From an uncultured Bacilli bacterium (lineage in GTDB: Bacteria > Bacillota_I > Bacilli_A > RF39 > UBA660): a stretch of DNA of 36,288 nt. The stretch is taken from contig CAKOSN010000017.1 in assembly GCA_934102255.1 (NCBI GenBank), positions 1-36,288 of the forward strand, given 5' to 3'. Shown piece after piece: positions 1 through 8,527 of this stretch (its first letter is position 1; each line of letters starts with the position of its first letter). Below the pieces are notes generated by a model. That model saw nothing but the letters and a program-made list of their open reading frames with translations. It searched no databases and was not told where the DNA came from. The translations under genes and the position numbers were made by a program.

Positions 1-869
1 GTATCTTTTAGTTTAGATTTAACATTAAACATTCTATTAATAATCATATTTAGTACATTTTTTGCTTTAGAATCAATGTCCAACTCTTTCATTAGTTCTA
101 ATTGAGTCTTACCTTTATATTTATTAATAACATTTTGAATAAAATCGTTAAACGAAGCATCGGTATCTTTTAATACTTTTTCAACATTAGAATAATCACC
201 AATATATTTTCTAACTAATTGAGTCATATATGAACTTTTAAAACAAAACGCTCTTTGCATAGCAAGAATATCACTAAATGGTTGTTTTCTTTTAGATGCT
301 GCATTAGCGCCCTTAGAGCAAGCCCCTAAATACATTGTATCAGCTTCAGAAATTTCATGTGCCTTACCTTCACGAATTTTATTAATAATAAAGTTCCAGT
401 CTTCTTCGATTTGTTTTAAATCTTCATTTTGTTCTAACTCTAATAATTTTTCGTGAGTTATAATTAAATCCTTTTTATCTTTATTAGCTTCCCATAAATA
501 CCATAATAATTGAATTTTATTATTTTTATACCAAAAATGACTATTTCTAAAAGTATTTTTATATTCACTCATATAGTCAATAATATTTAAAACTAATCTT
601 TCTTTAGCAGATAATTTACCACCTTTAATCTTTTTATAAGGTGTTACTTTAAGTTCTATACCAGCTGGCATAAAATCGGGTTCTGAATCACTATTGTTAT
701 CTATGCCAAATAAATATTTTTCAATTAACTGCCCTAATCCACCTTTATTAGTCTCTTTATCTAAAATAGTAATACCCTCTTCTTTTAAAATATCATTTAC
801 TGATTTTCCTATTACTGATTTAGAAATAGATTCTATCTCTTGTCTATTGTACAATCTTCCTTTTTTCAT
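1..869 (-). CDS. Sau3AI/MutH-family type II restriction endonuclease (GATC), 3' end beyond window
   Basis: Predicted to cleave unmethylated GATC DNA. About 289 residues are visible before the left edge cuts the gene; Sau3AI is about 490 aa, so the C-terminal half is missing from the window, not from the gene. Residues 61-79 carry the MutH/Sau3AI nuclease core: D65, six residues, then E72-L-K74 (DX6EXK, as in MutH D70/E77/K79), with E50 upstream in the place of the MutH first glutamate. The segment LSAKERLVL follows. The start is the ATG at 869-867, six bases after a strong AAAGGAGG. It is divergent from a 412-aa C5-methyltransferase, the size and type of M.Sau3AI, which supports the GATC specificity. 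The motif is seen; the specificity is inferred from family and partner. Confidence 0.88.
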   Translation of the reverse strand, partial: MKKGRLYNRQEIESISKSVIGKSVNDILKEEGITILDKETNKGGLGQLIEKYLFGIDNNSDSEPDFMPAGIELKVTPYKKIKGGKLSAKERLVLNIIDYMSEYKNTFRNSHFWYKNNKIQLLWYLWEANKDKKDLIITHEKLLELEQNEDLKQIEEDWNFIINKIREGKAHEISEADTMYLGACSKGANAASKRKQPFSDILAMQRAFCFKSSYMTQLVRKYIGDYSNVEKVLKDTDASFNDFIQNVINKYKGKTQLELMKELDIDSKAKNVLNMIINRMFNVKSKLKD

Positions 870-914
870 AAAAAACCTCCTTTAAATACAATTTAGTTAA
901 AAAAATTAGATAAA

Positions 915-942
915 ATATTAAACTGAAATATTGATCTTTCAA
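915..942 (-). promoter_or_regulatory. Putative promoter of the restriction endonuclease gene
   Basis: Read on the minus strand, TTGAAA (942-937) is followed by a 16-bp spacer and TAATAT (920-915). The -35 box abuts, back to back, the -35 box of the methyltransferase promoter P1; together they form the near-palindrome TTGATCTTTCAA. A GATC lies immediately downstream of the -35. Pattern match only. Confidence 0.45.
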
Positions 943-959
943 AGAAAATTTAGTATAAT
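931..959 (+). promoter_or_regulatory. Methyltransferase promoter P1 with GATC in the -35 box
   Basis: TTGATC (931-936), exactly 17 bp, then TATAAT (954-959). The last four bases of the -35 hexamer are GATC, the presumed site of the enzyme encoded downstream, so methylation could change promoter strength. Confidence 0.6.
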
Positions 960-973
960 ATTTTCTTGTAAGG

Positions 974-1002
974 TTGATCTTTTCAATTAGCTATATTATA
1001 AT
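974..1002 (+). promoter_or_regulatory. Methyltransferase promoter P2 with GATC in the -35 box
   Basis: TTGATC (974-979), exactly 17 bp, then TATAAT (997-1002). The architecture is identical to P1, 43 bp upstream, and TTGATCTTT(T)CAA is repeated at both sites. The expected transcript start near 1009 gives a short leader containing the ribosome binding site GAGGAGG. Confidence 0.65.
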
Positions 1003-1039
1003 ATAATTATTGATATTAAACAACACGAGGAGGTATTAA

Positions 1040-2278
1040 ATGGAAAAAACATGCGTTGAATTATTTGCGGGAGTTGGTGGATTCCGATGTGGATTAAATA
1101 AAGTTTTACTTGAAAATGATAAGGTTATAGAAAATGGTAACTGGAAATTTTTATGGGCAAATCAATGGGAACCATCTACTAAAACTCAAGATGCATATAA
1201 CTGCTATGGAACTAGATTTGGTTTTGATGATGTAAGTAATATTGACATATTTGAAGTAAATAAGCATGATATTCCCGACCATACCTTACTTGTCGGCGGA
1301 TTCCCATGTCAAGATTACTCGGTTGCTCAAACTTTATCCAATAGTAAAGGAATTGAGGGAAAAAAAGGCGTTTTATGGTGGGCTATTGAAGAAACTCTAG
1401 CAATTAAACAACCACCTTTTGTCTTATTAGAAAACGTAGATAGATTATTATTATCACCAGCCAAGCAAAGAGGAAGAGACTTCGGAATGATTTTAAGAAG
1501 TTTCTATGAAAACGGATATAATGTTGAATGGCGTGTTATTAATGCTGGTGAATATGGATTCCCTCAAAAAAGAAGAAGAACTTATATTTTTGCTTACCAT
1601 AATACTACTAATTATTATAAAGAAATGCAAAAAATAAAAGATAGAGATATTATCTTTGAAAAAGGAATTTTTGTTAAACAATTTCCAATTAAAGATTCTT
1701 ACTTAGCTATATCAAAATCATCTATTTCTGATTATAAAGACTTAATTGATGTAAGTAACAATTTCAAATGTGAATTTTATAATGCTGGAGTTATGATAAA
1801 TGGTGGTATCTATACTGTAAAAACTGCATCAGATTGTAATTTAATTTATCCTCTTAGAAAAATTAGAGAAGAAAACGATATTGATAGCAAATATTTTTTA
1901 TCTGAACCTCAAATAGAAAAATTCACATATTTAAAAGGAAGCAAAAGAATTCCTAGAATTAAACCGGATGGTACGCCTTATTACTATTCAGAAGGATCAA
2001 TGCCATTTCCAGATAATTTAGATGCTCCTGCTAGAACCATGCTTACTAGTGAAGGCAGTATTAGTAGAACAACCCATGTTATTGAAGATTTTAAAACCCA
2101 AAAGCCTCGCTTATTAACGCCAGTTGAATGTGAAAGAATAAATGGCTTTCCAGATAATTGGACTAATACCGGAATGACAGAGAAAAAAAGGAACTTCATG
2201 ATGGGAAATGCCCTTGTTGTTGGTGTTATCGAAAAAATTGGTGAAGAAATTGAAAAAATCATTGATAATGAAGACTAA
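1040..2278 (+). CDS. DNA (cytosine-5)-methyltransferase, M.Sau3AI-like
   Basis: Transfers a methyl group from S-adenosylmethionine to cytosine C5, presumably giving GATm5C and protecting the chromosome from the divergent nuclease. All main C5-methyltransferase motifs are visible: FAGVGG (9-14, motif I, AdoMet site), PCQ (89-91, motif IV, catalytic C90), ENV (131-133, motif VI), QKRRR (176-180, motif VIII), a variable target-recognition region of about 190-320, and GNAL near the C-terminus (motif X). The 412-aa length is that of the M.Sau3AI group. The ATG at 1040 follows GAGGAGG at good distance. Two tandem promoters with GATC in their -35 boxes lie upstream, and a hairpin terminator follows. 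A decayed copy of its 3' end lies at 3455-3719. Function is firm; specificity is inferred from the partner and family. Confidence 0.92.
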   Translation: MEKTCVELFAGVGGFRCGLNKVLLENDKVIENGNWKFLWANQWEPSTKTQDAYNCYGTRFGFDDVSNIDIFEVNKHDIPDHTLLVGGFPCQDYSVAQTLSNSKGIEGKKGVLWWAIEETLAIKQPPFVLLENVDRLLLSPAKQRGRDFGMILRSFYENGYNVEWRVINAGEYGFPQKRRRTYIFAYHNTTNYYKEMQKIKDRDIIFEKGIFVKQFPIKDSYLAISKSSISDYKDLIDVSNNFKCEFYNAGVMINGGIYTVKTASDCNLIYPLRKIREENDIDSKYFLSEPQIEKFTYLKGSKRIPRIKPDGTPYYYSEGSMPFPDNLDAPARTMLTSEGSISRTTHVIEDFKTQKPRLLTPVECERINGFPDNWTNTGMTEKKRNFMMGNALVVGVIEKIGEEIEKIIDNED

Positions 2279-2312
2279 TTCTTAAAAACATGCTACAATT
2301 ATAATAGATTTT

Positions 2313-2356
2313 GAAGCTGAATGGAAATGAATAATTTCTACTTAGCTTCTTTTTTT
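2313..2356 (+). terminator. Intrinsic terminator after the methyltransferase
   Basis: The outer stem GAAGCT (2313-2318) pairs with AGCTTC (2344-2349), an inner stem GAAAT/ATTTC lies between them, and a T run (2350-2356) follows. Confidence 0.6.
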
Positions 2357-2415
2357 AGCTTTTAAACTGGCATTTTTTTCAACAACAGCCATATCATAAA
2401 GACTAGCTAATATTT

Positions 2416-3171
2416 TTAATTATTCTCTATATCCTTAAATTCGTTCCTACTCCATAACCAAAGCGGAGTATGAATATCAATAGGTTTATACTTTGTATCC
2501 TTAAATAATTCTTGCCACCTCTCAATTACAATTAATTGAACATTACTAGAATTATACTCTTCTTCGGTAATTAATCCTAATTTTAACGTAGCTTTACACA
2601 CATGAGTATCTGGAGCTACATTTAAATTCTCAATATTTTCATATTTTCTATCAGTATATTGATATATTACATACATCCAATAATTACATATTTTTGTTCC
2701 AGATAAATAAGGGAATTTCTTCTTATTTTGTTTCTGTATATAATTTCTAATCTTATCAACATCATTATCCAATTTATCAAATAATTTTCTTATGTCGCCA
2801 TCAAATAATTCTACAAATGTATTACATAAGGTAAGCCATATTTCTGTCTGCTTTTGTTTTTGCAATGCAACCCTATATTTAGTAAGAGCATATTGTACTT
2901 CTTCAAATGATTTTTCTAGACATAGTTTTGGATTAAATACAAATCTAGTTTCGACATCGCTATAAGTCACAAGTGCACTTTCCCATAGTTTATATGAATT
3001 TCTTTGATAATTAAGAGCCATTGGTAAAGTGAAATATAAATAATTTTCTAGGCTATCTTTAGCAAGATGTGGATTAGCATCTTCAGGCATTACTTCGCCA
3101 CCTAATTCACCATTTTTATACATTACTATTAATTTATCAACCTTATTTAGGATAATATCTTTATTTTTCAT
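2416..3171 (-). CDS. Conserved-looking protein of unknown function, possible HhH-GPD-like glycosylase relative
   Basis: A 251-aa soluble protein with no membrane segment or signal peptide. I do not recognise the family with confidence. Residues 153-200 are suggestive: FPYLSGTKICNYW followed by VAPDTHVCKATLKLGL resembles the helix-hairpin-helix plus aspartate region of HhH-GPD DNA glycosylases (D188 in the place of the catalytic Asp). The usual lysine is not evident and no Fe-S cysteine cluster is present. The N-terminal half is helical and aromatic-rich. The start has AAGAGGT upstream. It is convergent with the methyltransferase and lies between that gene and a decayed copy of its 3' end, so it appears to belong to the restriction-modification island. 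A T:G mismatch repair role beside a 5mC methyltransferase is attractive but is only a hypothesis. Confidence 0.7.
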   Translation of the reverse strand: MKNKDIILNKVDKLIVMYKNGELGGEVMPEDANPHLAKDSLENYLYFTLPMALNYQRNSYKLWESALVTYSDVETRFVFNPKLCLEKSFEEVQYALTKYRVALQKQKQTEIWLTLCNTFVELFDGDIRKLFDKLDNDVDKIRNYIQKQNKKKFPYLSGTKICNYWMYVIYQYTDRKYENIENLNVAPDTHVCKATLKLGLITEEEYNSSNVQLIVIERWQELFKDTKYKPIDIHTPLWLWSRNEFKDIENN

Positions 3172-3454
3172 AAATACCTCTTAAATATTTGTCATACATT
3201 TGCTAAAATCCAAGCCATAATATTTGACAATTAGATTTTTTGGCAACATCAAATCTAACAATAAAAATATTTTATCATTTATCCACCCAAATGTACACTT
3301 CACTTTACTAGATATCATAAATAATTGTTATTCTGCAAAAATTAAATTCTTTAATGATTTAGAAAACAGAATTAGAGCAAAATTTAATAACTGTTATCTT
3401 AACAGATAGAAGCTTTTGCTTTAGTAATATTGAAACTACTTGCTTTTCAAAAAT
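3172..3454. other. Gene-poor, apparently decayed stretch
   Basis: No gene with a ribosome binding site is visible on either strand. The near end of the interval must hold the promoter of the minus-strand gene starting at 3171, but no clear -35/-10 pair stands out. The far end runs into the methyltransferase relic; similarity to the methyltransferase is not convincing before about 3455. Confidence 0.5.
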
Positions 3455-3719
3455 AACTAGTGAAAAAAGTTGCAAATTATTCTTTTGTAATTCTTATATA
3501 TCTAATCAAAAACCTCAATTATAAACTTCTATTGAATATGAAAGAATAAATGACTTTCTAGTCCAGATAATTAGATTAACACTAAAATGCTAGAGAAAAA
3601 AAGAAGCTTCATGATAAAAACGTAATGTTAGTAGCGTGATTCAAAAATTAGCAAAGAAATTGAAAAAATTGCTGTTAATGAAGATTAATTATTGAACACA
3701 TGTTACATATTTATAATAT
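3455..3719 (+). pseudogene. Decayed copy of the 3' end of the C5-methyltransferase
   Basis: This stretch aligns with 2045-2312, the last 78 codons of the methyltransferase plus its 3' flank. Landmarks in the same order and nearly the same spacing are ACTAGTGAA, CAAAAACCTCAATTAT (against CAAAAGCCTCGCTTAT), GAAAGAATAAATG, CAGATAATT, AGAGAAAAAAA, CTTCATGAT, GAAATTGAAAAAAT, GAAGATTAA (stop), then ACATG and a T/A-rich tail. A 4-bp insertion (TAGT after 3559) and further indels break the frame, and the catalytic N-terminal half is absent. Identity over the last 150 bp is roughly three quarters by eye. Confidence 0.85.
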
Positions 3720-3737
3720 TTTATTACTACTAATATC

Positions 3738-3777
3738 AAAAAAACAATTCAAGTTTAATAATCGAATTGCCTTTTTT
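3738..3777 (-). terminator. Bidirectional intrinsic terminator
   Basis: The stem CAATTC (3745-3750) pairs with GAATTG (3764-3769), with an A run (3738-3744) on one side and a T run (3772-3777) on the other. It stands just after the stop of the aldolase-like gene and would also stop transcription entering from the left. Confidence 0.65.
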
Positions 3778-3781
3778 CTTA

Positions 3782-4924
3782 TCATTTAGATGTTTCTGTA
3801 TACATTTTTTCTGGTAAATTTCTACCAATCATTTTAATATCTTTTAACATAGAAGGATTTTTACTCATCATAATACTGCCATGTCCTAGTAAATTAATCA
3901 CATAAAAGTCTTTATTAAAATCATTATTATAATAATCTTTAAAAACTTCTACTATCTCATCAACTTCCTCTACTGCCCCACAAGGTAGTGCTACTTTAGT
4001 AAAAGGAGCATTTTCTATATAACAATGAGAATGAATCATATAATTTATATTAGGTAACAATTTATACAATCTAACCTGAATAGGTGTATCAACTGACGGC
4101 TTATTTTCTCCACAATAATATATCTTATTATTTTCTAAATATACGGGAACAAACTCTTCAATTCCAATAAACTCTTTATTAACATTTCTTTTACTTACAA
4201 AAATGTATTTGCCTTCTCTAAAAGATGGAAATCCTTTTTGGCATCTAAACGAAGCATTACCTAAAAACCTTTTAACATCTTTAGTTTGAAATGTTGCCTC
4301 CGCTAATTTATATGCATAATCTCTTACAATACTTAGAAATTCTTCCTTTATAGGAATTACCGGATTATCACTGGATTTATACATTTCTTCTTTGAACATA
4401 TTGAAAAACCAAGCTAAAGCTCCCATATTTTCTTCTGATGAAACCGTTGATTCTCTGGTAATATTCTTAATAAATTTTAATCTATCTAATAATGCCTTTG
4501 CGCACTTTTCGATATCAAAACCTTCATACCAAACATTACCTAGTGGGTCAAATAACTTCATATTAAATTTATCATCAATCATACTAAATTCAATAGTCAA
4601 ATTAGACTTAAGCGCAAATGACCTTTGTAATAAATCTTGAAATGTATACTTATTATTATCATTTCTTTTAGATGATACCAACATCGTTTTATAGTTAACT
4701 TCTTTAACATTTCTAATCTTTGGAAGTTCATTAGGTACATTAGCCCACCAGATAACAGTATCATAATTAGTAGACATTTCTAATATCTTATCTAATTCAT
4801 TATAATTACCACCATTATACAGTAAAACACCAGGTAAATACTTGCTAAACTCCTCTACTACTTTAGAAGCTTTACCTCCATTTAAATCCCAAGTACCACC
4901 AACAAATAAAATCTTATCTTCCAT
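3782..4924 (-). CDS. Two-domain protein with C-terminal class II aldolase/adducin-like domain
   Basis: A 380-aa cytoplasmic protein. The C-terminal part (about 195-370) looks like the class II aldolase/adducin fold: metal-binding H298-x-H300 in MIHSHCYIENAPF, the following ALPCGAVEE stretch (314-320), and a third histidine in LLGHGSIM (H348). In this family such residues bind a divalent metal for retro-aldol or epimerase chemistry on sugar phosphates. The N-terminal part (1-160) starts with ILFVGGTWDLNGGKAS, which reads like a Rossmann-type beta strand with a glycine loop, but I do not recognise it. The substrate is unknown. AAGGAGAG precedes the ATG, and a terminator hairpin directly follows the stop, so it seems to be a single-gene unit. 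Confidence 0.8.
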   Translation of the reverse strand: MEDKILFVGGTWDLNGGKASKVVEEFSKYLPGVLLYNGGNYNELDKILEMSTNYDTVIWWANVPNELPKIRNVKEVNYKTMLVSSKRNDNNKYTFQDLLQRSFALKSNLTIEFSMIDDKFNMKLFDPLGNVWYEGFDIEKCAKALLDRLKFIKNITRESTVSSEENMGALAWFFNMFKEEMYKSSDNPVIPIKEEFLSIVRDYAYKLAEATFQTKDVKRFLGNASFRCQKGFPSFREGKYIFVSKRNVNKEFIGIEEFVPVYLENNKIYYCGENKPSVDTPIQVRLYKLLPNINYMIHSHCYIENAPFTKVALPCGAVEEVDEIVEVFKDYYNNDFNKDFYVINLLGHGSIMMSKNPSMLKDIKMIGRNLPEKMYTETSK

Positions 4925-5061
4925 AATATTCTCTCCTTACTTTATTAAAATTTTTAAATCTCTTTTTCTTCCTTTCCCTTTCATTTTATGACCATTGTAT
5001 TTATAAGTAAAATATATTTATTTTATATATATTATAAGATATACTTATAGCTATTTTTAAG

Positions 5062-5099
5062 CATAATAAAACCCCAACCATTTAAGATTGAGGTTAAAT
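5062..5099 (-). terminator. Intrinsic terminator of the ABC transporter gene
   Basis: On the minus strand AACCTCAA (5095-5088) pairs with TTGGGGTT (5077-5070) with one G-T pair, followed by a short T-rich tail. Confidence 0.6.
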
Positions 5100-5114
5100 A
5101 ATTTTAACTTGATT

Positions 5115-7385
5115 TTATTCTGTTCTAAGGGCAATAACTGGGTCTTTTTTACTAGCCATCTTAGCAGGAATCAAACCACCTATCATTGTAATTACAACAC
5201 TTATTGTAATCATTACTACAACATGCGTAACACTTAATAAAGCTACATTACTTAACTTAGTGGCATTTTTAATAACAATGTTAATTGGGAATGTTAAAAG
5301 ATAAGCAATACCAACACCCATAACGCCAGATACAAAACCAATAATACAAGTTTCAGCATTAAATACTCTTGAAATATCCTTCTTACGAGCTCCTAAACTT
5401 CTTAAAATACCAATCTCCTTTGTTCTTTCTAAAACACTAATATAAGTAATTATACTAATCATAATTGAAGAAACTATTAAAGATACAGAAGAGAATCCTA
5501 TTAATACTAAAGTAATTCCATTCATAATACCACTAGAAAGGTCTGTTACTGTACTAGCATAATCAGTATAAACAATTTTATCTTCATCAGACTTACCTTC
5601 GTTATACTTATCTAAATATTCAATAATTTTATCTTTACTAGCAAAATCTTTAGGATAAATATAAATACTATAAGGAATATCATTACCACCTAGTAAACTT
5701 AAAATTAATTCTTTAGTAACCGACTCATCAAATTTTTGACCAGTTAAAACATTATACTCAGCTTCTTCTTGTGCCTTAACTATTTTAGACTCTTTATTTT
5801 TAGCTATATAATTATTTAACAAGTCTCCCTTATAAGAAAGACCAGAACCAGCCATTTGACCAAATTGATTATCTTTCTTTCCTCTTAAAATACCAGCTAT
5901 TTTTAAAGTAGTATTTTCACTACTATCATACATTTTTTTATAATCAGTATTACTAATATAAATATTATTAAATTCTGTATAATAATCATCATTATTAATT
6001 AGTTTTATTTCTTTACCAATTAAACTATCAAAAGATGTATCATCACTTAATCCCAATAGTTCATATAATTTAGAAGAAATCCTATTATAGGAATCAACTA
6101 TTAACATCAATTCGTTACTAGAAGTAGCATAACTTCCTGCCATTAAATCATAATTATCTTTCATTAAAGAATCAATTTCACCATTTTTATTTTCTGGCAA
6201 TGGACTTAAATTATAATCAAATGGCACTACATCTTCACCATTTTTAACTAGTAAGTTCATTCTTGTATATCTAGAATAAGACATACCACTAAGATAAGAA
6301 CTATCTATATTATTTAAATAACTCAAGTAATTATCATCTAGTTTATTAGAATGGCTAACTGTTTCCACATCTTTTTCTTTTCTAACAATTTTATCATCTG
6401 GATACTCAGTATCATCATTACCATTTACCGTAATTGTACTTACTGCTTCCGACATATCAATGCCATCTTTCAAAATTAAAATTGGCATATTAGACAAAGT
6501 ATCTTTTTCAAAATTATCAATTTGTTTTTGAAAACCATTAGAAAGTGCTAAAACTAAAGATATTCCAATAATACCAATCGAAGCAGCAAAACTAGTAAGT
6601 AAAGTACGCCCTTTCTTCGTTTTAATATTATTTAAAGAAAGACCTAAAGCTGTAATAAAACTCATTTTTGTTCGTTTTAAATTATACTCTTTATTTTCTT
6701 TTTTAGCTTCATAAGGATTAGAATCACTTACAATCTTACCATCACTAAGTTTTATAATACGACTAGCATAAATATCCGCTAAAGTATCATTATGCGTAAC
6801 CATAATAACTAATTTATCTTTAGCAATCTCTTTAATTAAATCCATAATTTGAGTACTAGTTTTCGAATCTAGGGCTCCCGTGGGCTCATCAGCTAAAATT
6901 ATATCCGGATTATTAACTAGAGCTCTAGCGATTGCCACCCTTTGCATTTGACCACCACTTAATTGGTTTGGTTTCTTATGAATATGTTCTTTTAAACCTA
7001 CTTTTTCTAAAGCAGCGATTGCTCTTTTTTTAGCTTCACTCTTACTAACATTTCCTAAAGTAAGACCCATCTCTACATTACTTAGTATAGAAATATGACT
7101 GATTAAATTATAACTTTGGAAAACAAAACCGATTGATTTATTGCGATAACTATCCCAATCTCTTTCTTTAAATTGTTTTGTCGACTTGCCATTAATAATT
7201 AAGTCCCCACTATCATAGCGGTCAAGACCTCCTAAAATATTTAAAAGAGTTGTCTTTCCAGAACCAGATGGTCCTAAAATAGCCACAAACTCATTTTGAC
7301 GAAAATTCAAATTAATATCTTTTAAAACTGGATACTTATTATCTTTCGTTCCATAACTTTTGTATATATTCTTTACACTTAACAT
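5115..7385 (-). CDS. ABC exporter, ATPase fused to FtsX/MacB-type permease
   Basis: A 756-aa fusion. The ATPase domain (1-230) has Walker A GPSGSGKTT (38-46), Q-loop FQSYNL (about 89-94), signature LSGGQ (142-146), Walker B ILADEP (163-168) and H-loop VTHND (196-200), closest in style to the LolD/MacB branch. The permease has one helix at about 262-284, a large extracytoplasmic domain of about 330 residues, then three C-terminal helices with the FtsX motif TKEIGILRSLGARKKDI. This family exports peptides or lipoproteins, or acts as a mechanotransmitter, in Gram-positive bacteria; the substrate cannot be told. An upstream in-frame ATG exists at 7409, but GGAGG sits four bases before the ATG at 7385, so I take the latter. 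No sensor kinase or regulator is adjacent, unlike Bce-type systems. Confidence 0.9.
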   Translation of the reverse strand: MLSVKNIYKSYGTKDNKYPVLKDINLNFRQNEFVAILGPSGSGKTTLLNILGGLDRYDSGDLIINGKSTKQFKERDWDSYRNKSIGFVFQSYNLISHISILSNVEMGLTLGNVSKSEAKKRAIAALEKVGLKEHIHKKPNQLSGGQMQRVAIARALVNNPDIILADEPTGALDSKTSTQIMDLIKEIAKDKLVIMVTHNDTLADIYASRIIKLSDGKIVSDSNPYEAKKENKEYNLKRTKMSFITALGLSLNNIKTKKGRTLLTSFAASIGIIGISLVLALSNGFQKQIDNFEKDTLSNMPILILKDGIDMSEAVSTITVNGNDDTEYPDDKIVRKEKDVETVSHSNKLDDNYLSYLNNIDSSYLSGMSYSRYTRMNLLVKNGEDVVPFDYNLSPLPENKNGEIDSLMKDNYDLMAGSYATSSNELMLIVDSYNRISSKLYELLGLSDDTSFDSLIGKEIKLINNDDYYTEFNNIYISNTDYKKMYDSSENTTLKIAGILRGKKDNQFGQMAGSGLSYKGDLLNNYIAKNKESKIVKAQEEAEYNVLTGQKFDESVTKELILSLLGGNDIPYSIYIYPKDFASKDKIIEYLDKYNEGKSDEDKIVYTDYASTVTDLSSGIMNGITLVLIGFSSVSLIVSSIMISIITYISVLERTKEIGILRSLGARKKDISRVFNAETCIIGFVSGVMGVGIAYLLTFPINIVIKNATKLSNVALLSVTHVVVMITISVVITMIGGLIPAKMASKKDPVIALRTE

Positions 7386-7566
7386 AAATCCTCCATAATC
7401 ATTATACAATAAATATAAAAATATTTGTCCCTCTAATTATATATATTACCGCCTACTGGCTAATTTCCTTCAAAAGTTTATACTTTTCCTATAAAATTTT
7501 CCTTTTTTGAGTTTTTTTATCTACATTTCCACTTTCAATAAACATACCATACAATTTTAAACAAAG

Positions 7567-7586
7567 AAAAAAGAGACCGAAGTCTC
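7567..7586 (-). terminator. Intrinsic terminator of the surface protein gene
   Basis: GAGAC (7586-7582), TTCG tetraloop, GTCTC (7577-7573), then six T on the minus strand. This is a compact, textbook hairpin. Confidence 0.85.
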
Positions 7587-7601
7587 AAATACGATTTTAA
7601 A

Positions 7602-8378
7602 TTATACAGTATAGAATTTTTTCTTTCTACTTACAACAGCAATAGCCACTAAAGCAACTCCAGCAACAGAAGCAACCATGGCATAATTCATAAATGCACC
7701 AGTATCAGGATTACAATTATCACCAGTACATTTTTGTTCTGTAATTATAACATTTGGACAAGCCTTACCAGTATCACCAGCTTTTAAAGTAGCCTTAACA
7801 GTATTGGCATCAAACTCTGCACCTTCAATACATACTTGACCACATTCACCTTGTGATAAGTTTTTTGCTTCATTTTCAACAGTCAATCTAAATGACATCA
7901 TAGCTGTTTTTTTAGTCTTATTCAAAGTACCAGTATGACTTAATTGAATTTTATGGTTTTCTAAAGTTCTATCATTAATATTACCATCGCTATCTAGAGA
8001 ATAACCATTAGCAGTATTAGCAACAATTTCATTAATAGTAATATACTTAGATTGGCTCATTGTTATAATAGCAGTTTTTTTACCTGTAATGGCAGCTAAA
8101 GCTTCAAAGTTTTTTGTAGTATACTTAGAACTATTATTAGTAGCTGTATCAGGGTCCAAATATACAGTACAAGTAGTCGATGCTCCTACAGTTATTTTAT
8201 AATTTTCACAATCTATTGTAATCCCACCGACAGCAATAGCTTGCTGATCAGTACTACCACCAGTACTTGGAGTTCCTGTTCCACCAGTACTTGGTTCATC
8301 AGCATAAACAGTACCCATACCAACAACACCCATTAATCCGACTAAAAGAATCGCAATTAAATTATTAATTTTTTTCAT
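7602..8378 (-). CDS. Secreted surface protein with NPDTG sorting signal
   Basis: 258 aa from the preferred start. A signal peptide (MKKINN then a hydrophobic core, about 1-26) ends in VYA, with likely cleavage before D27. A short Thr/Gly/Ser-rich segment follows, then a beta-rich domain with Cys pairs (DCENYK...TTC, ECGQVC, KCTGDNC) that may form disulfides. The C-terminus is a complete wall-anchor signal: NPDTG (223-227), a hydrophobic helix and the charged tail SRKKKF. NPDTG replaces the usual LPXTG and is NPxTG-like. The class B sortase encoded divergently 150 bp away is the obvious enzyme, which is an inference from proximity and motif class. An ATG at 8417 is possible, but AGAGGT lies before the ATG at 8378 and only that start gives a normal signal peptide. 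Confidence 0.82.
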   Translation of the reverse strand: MKKINNLIAILLVGLMGVVGMGTVYADEPSTGGTGTPSTGGSTDQQAIAVGGITIDCENYKITVGASTTCTVYLDPDTATNNSSKYTTKNFEALAAITGKKTAIITMSQSKYITINEIVANTANGYSLDSDGNINDRTLENHKIQLSHTGTLNKTKKTAMMSFRLTVENEAKNLSQGECGQVCIEGAEFDANTVKATLKAGDTGKACPNVIITEQKCTGDNCNPDTGAFMNYAMVASVAGVALVAIAVVSRKKKFYTV

Positions 8379-8527
8379 AAAATTACCTCTCACATTTATC
8401 TTTCCCTTATTTTTCATTTTTATGATATCAAATTTCTAAGAAAAAGTAAATTACTTTAAGAAAAATATTTTTAAATAATTGTAAACTATGTTATCATTAT
8501 ATTATAGTTAGAAATTACGAGGTAAAC

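Noticed and set aside
694..885. 63-codon plus-strand frame over the start of the restriction endonuclease gene
   Set aside because: It covers the opposite strand of the catalytic D/E/K segment; no start signals.
3224..3409. 61-codon plus-strand open frame between the 251-aa gene and the methyltransferase relic
   Set aside because: No ribosome binding site, Asn/Phe-rich translation without a motif, and it lies in a decaying region. Not convincing as a gene or as part of the relic.
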